Of a stretch of DNA of 64,000 nt, positions 60,078 to 64,000 are shown one piece after another (positions within the stretch are counted from its first letter, which is position 1; each line of letters opens with the position of its first letter). The notes under the pieces were generated by a model. It did no database searches, was not told the DNA's origin, and saw nothing but the letters and a program-made list of their open reading frames with translations. A program made the position numbers and the translations under genes. This DNA is from Massilia antarctica (lineage in GTDB: Bacteria; Pseudomonadota; Gammaproteobacteria; Burkholderiales; Burkholderiaceae_D): contig NZ_CP065053.1 in assembly GCF_015689335.1 (NCBI RefSeq), positions 6,138,001 through 6,202,000 of the forward strand. Direction: 5' to 3'.

Positions 60078-60575
60078 TTACTTGACCTCGATGGTGCGTG
60101 CGTGCGCGGCTGTGTTTTTCGTGGCCGGGCCACAGGCGTCCGACGCATAGTGCAGCGCGACCGCGTAGGTTTCGTCGGAATAGCGGCTGATCAGCAAGCT
60201 CTGGGACGAATCGACCGAGGCGCCCTTGGCGCGGTCGGTGAAACACACTTCCAGGTCTTCGATGCCATCGTTGTTGATATCGGCGCGGCGCACCACGCGC
60301 AGCTGGTAGAACCAGCGTTCGCCATCGAAGGCGACCACGTCGTCGCCAGTACGGGTAGGAACCATGCCGAAATCGGCGAAGGTGCGCAATTCCGGCGTGC
60401 GGCGCGAGCCCAGCGAACTGCGCACCGAGGCCAGGTCGAAGTTATCGGCGAGGAAGCGGCCCAGTTCAAGCTGGGGAAAGAACGATGCCACCGGCTTGGG
60501 CGACGGTTTGGGCGCCGCGTGCAGCAGGGCTGGTGCGATCGCGGCGGCGAGCAGTAAATGGCGGAGTATTCTCAT
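60078..60575 (-). CDS. Hypothetical secreted protein with Ca-binding-like loop
   Basis: A 165-residue protein with a Sec signal (LRHLLLAAAIAPALLHA) and a loop DINNDGIEDLEVCF that resembles FG-GAP/thrombospondin-type Ca loops (DxNxDGxxDL). Two cysteines are present. ATG 60575 opens on the signal with GGGAA upstream. Function unknown; converges on bdhA. Confidence 0.75.
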   Translation of the reverse strand: MRILRHLLLAAAIAPALLHAAPKPSPKPVASFFPQLELGRFLADNFDLASVRSSLGSRRTPELRTFADFGMVPTRTGDDVVAFDGERWFYQLRVVRRADINNDGIEDLEVCFTDRAKGASVDSSQSLLISRYSDETYAVALHYASDACGPATKNTAAHARTIEVK

Positions 60576-60616
60576 GGCGGGTTCCCGGAATGAACGACGC
60601 AAGGTCGAAAGCATGA

Positions 60617-60745
60617 CTATACCGCCTGCGGCGTGGTCACATGAACAATTAAGACGTCGGTACGCGGCTTGAGTTGCGTGCGCGAATGCGCCAGCAGCGC
60701 CTGCGCGGCGACCACGCGGAGGTCCGCGCGCGCCGTCATCGGCAT
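60617..60745 (-). CDS. Possible small protein or gene remnant
   Basis: A 42-residue frame (MPMTARADLRVVAAQALLAHS...) ending VHVTTPQAV and stop TAG at 60617. Composition is more protein-like than the shadows nearby, and the frame is open upstream to the phosphatase stop. No RBS is evident and no family is recognised; it may be the tail of a decayed gene. Confidence 0.2.
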   Translation of the reverse strand: MPMTARADLRVVAAQALLAHSRTQLKPRTDVLIVHVTTPQAV

Positions 60746-60800
60746 CAGCTTGCGGCGGACGCGCACCGGGCCGTCCGCGCTGCCCGGGTTGGCGCGCCGC

Positions 60801-61124
60801 TTAACGCAGGAATTTACCGGCCTTCGCTTCCAGGATGCTGACCAATTCCGGCTGCATGAAGCTGTAATTGTCAGGAATATCGAGGCAGATGACCTTCTTG
60901 CCGTTTAGATGGGCGCGGAAACGCTCGCCCAGGCGCCGCCGGTGCGCCTTTTCCATGACGAACACAATGGTGGCCCAGGCGATCTGCTCGGGCGAGAGCG
61001 GCACCGAGGCGTCCCCGCCCAAGCCCGCCGAGTCGGTCTCGACACCGGGCCAGCTTGCGAAGACCTGCTCCGCCGTCGGGCTGCGCAGCCGGTTTTGGCT
61101 GCAGATGAATAGTGCTCTTTGCAT
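60801..61124 (-). CDS. Low-molecular-weight protein tyrosine phosphatase-like protein
   Basis: A 107-residue protein with the phosphatase loop MQRALFICSQNRLRSPTAEQ (CX5RS: C8, R14) and the FVMEKAHRRRL and VICLDIPDNYSFM segments of the short COG4551-type family. It is shorter than typical LMW-PTPs (about 150 residues) but the active-site loop is intact. The start ATG 61124 fits homology; the longer frame upstream belongs to a different reading. Substrate unknown. Confidence 0.82.
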   Translation of the reverse strand: MQRALFICSQNRLRSPTAEQVFASWPGVETDSAGLGGDASVPLSPEQIAWATIVFVMEKAHRRRLGERFRAHLNGKKVICLDIPDNYSFMQPELVSILEAKAGKFLR

Positions 61125-61386
61125 TCTTTTCCTTGTACTTGTTGCTCGGCATCGCCCTGGTTTCGCCCGCCACCTCGGCCAGCACGGCCTCGCGCACCCC
61201 ATCGTACGAGGGCTGACCGATATGAAAGCCGGGCTTCTCATGATATCCCTCGCCGTACTGGTCGAGATGATACCTCCTCTTCCCTTCCGGCACCCCGCCC
61301 AGCTCTTGCGCGATCCATTGCTTGAGTCGTCGCTCCCAACTTTCGTTTCCAATGTGGAAATATGCAACAGACAATTTTGCAATCAA
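61125..61386 (-). pseudogene. Possible overlapping or broken gene upstream of the phosphatase
   Basis: A frame in another register than the phosphatase opens with TTG 61386 and reads KLSVAYFHIGNESWERRLKQ, then HLDQYGEGYHEKPGFHIGQP and YDGVREAVLAEVAGE. This looks protein-like and is less GC-rich than its surroundings. It has no stop before 60871 and runs on through the phosphatase gene as nonsense. So it is either a gene overlapping out of frame or a remnant that lost its stop. Upstream frame stop TAA 61392–61390. No family recognised. The region also carries part of the 388-nt gap before the next operon. Confidence 0.35.
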
Positions 61387-61432
61387 GCATTAGCCGCCCC
61401 GGAATACGTGGGGTAATTACTATCGCGACTTG

Positions 61433-61453
61433 TAATGAGAATGATTAGTATTT
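61433..61453. promoter_or_regulatory. Fur-type iron operator
   Basis: TAATGAGAATGATTAGTATT matches the GATAAT-repeat Fur consensus and shares AATGAGAAT with the site at 36157. It lies about 60 nt upstream of ATG 61513, so iron control of the whole right-edge operon is likely. Confidence 0.7.
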
Positions 61454-61512
61454 AGAATGCCCGATCAATCATAGCTGCACTCATGCCGCATACCTTTCGG
61501 AGAATTCCCACG

Positions 61513-62403
61513 ATGTCCCCTAGCCGTCTTTTCCTGGCGATCGCCGCCCTGTCGCTGTCCCTGCCTGCCCTGGCCGACGAAAACCTGCTGGGCTATGTCC
61601 GTGGCGCCGAAACCTTGCCGAAAGGTAGCAGCGAGTTTTACCAGTGGTTCACCGAACGTTCCGACAAGGGTGCGGGCCACTATCGCGCGCTCGACACCAA
61701 GACGGAAGTCGAATACGGCGTGAGTGACCGTTTCCAGGTCTCGGCCGAACTGAACGGCCTGGCGATCAACACCTCGGGCCTCGTCGTCGACGGTTACCTG
61801 CCGGGCGACAAGAAGAGCGGCCTGCGCGTGCGCGGTGTCGAACTGGGCATGAAGTACAACTTCCTGAGCCCGGCCAAGGATGATATCGGCGTCTCCGGCA
61901 TCGCCTCGCTGGAACTGGGCCGCCTCGACCCGCACTCGGGACGCAACAAGACCGAAGTCGAAGTCGAGTTCGAGATGCAGGTCCAGAAATACTTCCTCGA
62001 AGGCCAGCTGGTCGTAATCGGCAATGTGGGCGCACGCGCCGCGCGCGAAAAGCGCAAGGCCATCGCCAACCTGCCCGAGGACTTCGACTGGCCGACCAGT
62101 CCCGAAATGGAAATCTCCACCAAGTTCGGCGCCGGCGTGTCCTACCGTTTCGCGCCGGGCTGGTATGCCGGCGCCGAAACGGTGCGCGAATCGGAGTACG
62201 AGACCGAAGTCGGCCTGGAGCGCTGGAGCCTGTTCGCCGGCCCGAGCATCCATTACGCCGGCCAGAAATGGTGGGCCACCCTGACCGCCTTCAAGCAGGT
62301 GCGCGGCGGCGGCGAAAAATATGCCGGCCAGACCGACACCAATCTGCACCTGATCGAAAAAACCAAGAATGAAATCCGCGTCAAGGTAGGCTACAACTTT
62401 TAA
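61513..62403 (+). CDS. Exported beta-barrel-like protein (DUF6662-like)
   Basis: A 296-residue protein with a Sec signal (LFLAIAALSLSLPALAD) and an alternating hydrophobic/polar beta pattern throughout (VEYGVSDRFQVSAELNGLA, FEMQVQKYFLEGQLVVIGNVG), ending in the aromatic-terminal IRVKVGYNF typical of outer-membrane barrels. ATG 61513 has GGAG 11 nt upstream; ATG 61483 has none. First gene of the Fur-preceded operon. Confidence 0.8.
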   Translation: MSPSRLFLAIAALSLSLPALADENLLGYVRGAETLPKGSSEFYQWFTERSDKGAGHYRALDTKTEVEYGVSDRFQVSAELNGLAINTSGLVVDGYLPGDKKSGLRVRGVELGMKYNFLSPAKDDIGVSGIASLELGRLDPHSGRNKTEVEVEFEMQVQKYFLEGQLVVIGNVGARAAREKRKAIANLPEDFDWPTSPEMEISTKFGAGVSYRFAPGWYAGAETVRESEYETEVGLERWSLFAGPSIHYAGQKWWATLTAFKQVRGGGEKYAGQTDTNLHLIEKTKNEIRVKVGYNF

Positions 62404-62413
62404 AGAGAGTCCC

Positions 62414-62959
62414 ATGCGACCTTATTTCGACTCCGCCGCGCTGCTGCTGCCGATGGCAGCGCTGGTGTCGCCCGCCCATGCCACCGACTACCTGACGGTG
62501 GCGGCGGCGCAATCGCTGCTGTTCCCGACGGCGAAAACCTTCGCCGAACGGCCCCTCAAGCTCAGTAGCGAGCAGCGCGACCGCATCAAGGAAGTCGCTG
62601 GCGTGCGCCAGCGGACCGACGAACAAAAGATGTGGCGCGCCGAACGCGAGGGCGCCTTCCTCGGCTGGTTCATCGTCGACGAGGTGGTGGGCAAGCACGA
62701 GTTCATCACCTACGCCACGGCGCTCTCGCCCGATGGCCGGGTGATCGGCATCGAGGTGCTCAGCTACCGCGAAACGCACGGCGGCCAGATTCGCGACATG
62801 GGCTGGCGCAAGCACTTCGTCGGCAAGACCCTGGCCGATCCGTTCAAGCTCGATGAGGACGTGCCCAATATCAGTGGCGCCACCCTGTCGAGCCGCAATG
62901 TGCTCGACGGCGTCAAGCGCCTGCTGATCATGCAGAAGCTGTACCTGGGCCATGGCTGA
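62414..62959 (+). CDS. Exported FMN-binding protein
   Basis: A 181-residue protein with a Sec signal (SAALLLPMAALVSPAHA) and the FMN-binding domain of the RnfG/NqrC type. The flavinylation motif is PNISGATLSSRNV near residues 151–163; ApbE transfers FMN to its Thr/Ser. It probably carries electrons in the periplasm. apbE overlaps its end by 8 nt. Confidence 0.9.
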   Translation: MRPYFDSAALLLPMAALVSPAHATDYLTVAAAQSLLFPTAKTFAERPLKLSSEQRDRIKEVAGVRQRTDEQKMWRAEREGAFLGWFIVDEVVGKHEFITYATALSPDGRVIGIEVLSYRETHGGQIRDMGWRKHFVGKTLADPFKLDEDVPNISGATLSSRNVLDGVKRLLIMQKLYLGHG

Positions 62960-63779
62960 CATCAAGCGCATGCGCCCGCTGCTGGGCACTTACGTCGAAG
63001 TCGGCACGCGCGGCGATTCGGCGCCGGCCGCGACGCAGGCCGCTTTTGCCAGCATCGAAACGGCGCAGGCGCTGTGGAGTTTCCATGACCGCGCCAGCGA
63101 ATTATCGCGCCTGAACCTGGCGCCCGGGCAGGCCATGCCCTTGTCCGCCTCCACCTTGCGCCTGCTGCGCGGCGCGCGCGCGATGATGCGTGCCAGCGGC
63201 GGCCTGTTCGACTGCACCGTGGGCGGCGCCCTGGTGCGCAGCGGCGCCCTGCCCGACCATGGCGGCACACCCGCGCTGGAGCGCGGCAGCGCCGCCGATA
63301 TCGAGATCGGCGCCGACTGGGCCAGGCTGCGGCGGCCCGTGCGCCTCACCCTGGACGGCATCGCCAAAGGCTACGCGGTCGACCTGGCCGTGCGCGCACT
63401 GCGCCGCGCGGGGGCCGAAGCCGGCTGGGTCAACGCGGGCGGCGACGTGCGCGTGTTCGGCGCGCTGGTGCTGCCGATGCACCGGCGCGAATTCGACGGC
63501 CGCCTGGTGCCGCTGGGCGGGCTGCGCGACGCGGCCATGGCCAGCTCGCGCGCCGGCCACCACGACGATATGCAAGAAGCCCCGGCCTTCCCCGCCCACA
63601 TCGTGGCACCGGCCCACGGCCAACCCGCCACCGGCATCTGGACCGTCCTCGCGCGCAGCGCCTGGCGCGCCGATGCCCTGACCAAGGTGGCCGCCAACGC
63701 GGCGCCGGCCGCGCGCGCGGACCTGATCCGCGCACTCGGCGGCGCCTTGATCGATCCATCCGGAGAATCAATCCAATGA
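62952..63779 (+). CDS. apbE: FAD:protein FMN transferase (ApbE)
   Basis: A 275-residue ApbE: RPLLGTYVEVG, ASGGLFDCTVGGALV, RLTLDGIAKGYAVDLAV, WVNAGGDVRVFG, and the C-terminal DALTKVAANA. It is short and has no signal peptide or lipobox, although most ApbE proteins act in the periplasm. By inference its substrate is the adjacent FMN-binding protein. Confidence 0.93.
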   Translation: MADIKRMRPLLGTYVEVGTRGDSAPAATQAAFASIETAQALWSFHDRASELSRLNLAPGQAMPLSASTLRLLRGARAMMRASGGLFDCTVGGALVRSGALPDHGGTPALERGSAADIEIGADWARLRRPVRLTLDGIAKGYAVDLAVRALRRAGAEAGWVNAGGDVRVFGALVLPMHRREFDGRLVPLGGLRDAAMASSRAGHHDDMQEAPAFPAHIVAPAHGQPATGIWTVLARSAWRADALTKVAANAAPAARADLIRALGGALIDPSGESIQ

Positions 63780-64000
63780 AAGGCTATCCCGCCTGGTTTG
63801 TTCGGGCCCTGCTCGGCGCGCTGCTGCTGGTGTTCGTCAGCGGCAGCCTGCTGGCGCCCACCACCCTCGTCATGCGCTTCGAGATGGCGCTGGCCTGGCG
63901 CCTGCCCGGCGCCGGCCGCGTGGTCACCGCGGCGATGCACGCGGCGACCGGCTTCGTTTTGCTGATGATGCTGGGCGCCCTGTGGAGCGTGCATATGCGC
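63776..64000 (+). CDS. Membrane protein, N-terminal part (cut by window end)
   Basis: 75 residues from ATG 63776, overlapping the apbE stop (ATGA). Two hydrophobic helices are visible (LLGALLLVFVSGSLLAP; MHAATGFVLLMMLGALW), with histidines near the second. This looks like a DUF4405- or cytochrome-b-type membrane protein, fitting electron delivery to the FMN-binding protein, but too little is visible to be sure. Confidence 0.7.
   Translation, partial: MKGYPAWFVRALLGALLLVFVSGSLLAPTTLVMRFEMALAWRLPGAGRVVTAAMHAATGFVLLMMLGALWSVHMR

Overview
The window looks like the chromosome of a high-GC betaproteobacterium of the Oxalobacteraceae (Massilia/Duganella/Janthinobacterium type). This rests on the tRNA-Val–thrS–infC–rpmI–rplT–pheST–ihfA–merR block in its Burkholderiales order, the glycine-cleavage genes, a complete fimT–pilVWX–pilY1–pilE minor pilin cluster, a PHB-type 3-hydroxybutyrate dehydrogenase, and many signalling genes. 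No species name can be fixed from the sequence alone. There is no prophage, IS element, CRISPR array or rRNA.

Layout. 1–3.2 kb: end of gcvH, then gcvP. 3.2–6.2 kb: a chemoreceptor coupled to a detached Cache-domain protein, a small membrane protein and a cupin lipoprotein. 6.3–10.8 kb: a three-gene string of TonB-dependent receptor, YfiR-like periplasmic protein and membrane GGDEF-EAL protein. 10.8–12.5 kb: prfC. 12.5–18.9 kb: minor pilin/PilY1 operon. 19–24.4 kb: an OmpR/TctE-type two-component pair, a Crp/Fnr regulator and a CHASE3-like kinase with a NarL-type regulator. 24.6–33 kb: the translation block, read leftward from two tandem tRNA-Val genes, with terminator-like hairpins before thrS, after infC and before pheS. 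33–39.7 kb: zinc-type CDF exporter, a thioredoxin-reductase-like flavoprotein, an orphan membrane protein, and a Fur-box-preceded siderophore receptor with a PepSY membrane protein.

39.7–46.8 kb: a 1,544-residue RTX-like solenoid protein next to a BaeSR-like two-component system. 47–52.6 kb: an acidic orphan protein, exonuclease III, a YdjM-like membrane protein, a lipoprotein with a long proline-rich linker and a DUF4153 membrane protein. 52.6–59.1 kb: a tightly packed leftward operon of alpha/beta hydrolase, RidA, RelA, an MlaE-like permease, an MCE protein and two lipoproteins, divergent from bdhA. 60–64 kb: small orphan genes, a low-molecular-weight phosphatase, then a Fur-box-preceded operon of an outer-surface protein, an FMN-binding protein, ApbE and a membrane protein cut by the window end.

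Best candidates for new biology: the solenoid built from alternating Ca-type and Asn-type nonapeptides; the iron-linked flavinylation operon at the right edge; the stringent-response/lipid-transport operon that lacks an MlaF-type ATPase; tandem tRNA-Val genes with C33 and an Asp-like body; and a PilY1 whose propeller is N-terminal. All functional statements are homology readings by eye. No database search was possible.
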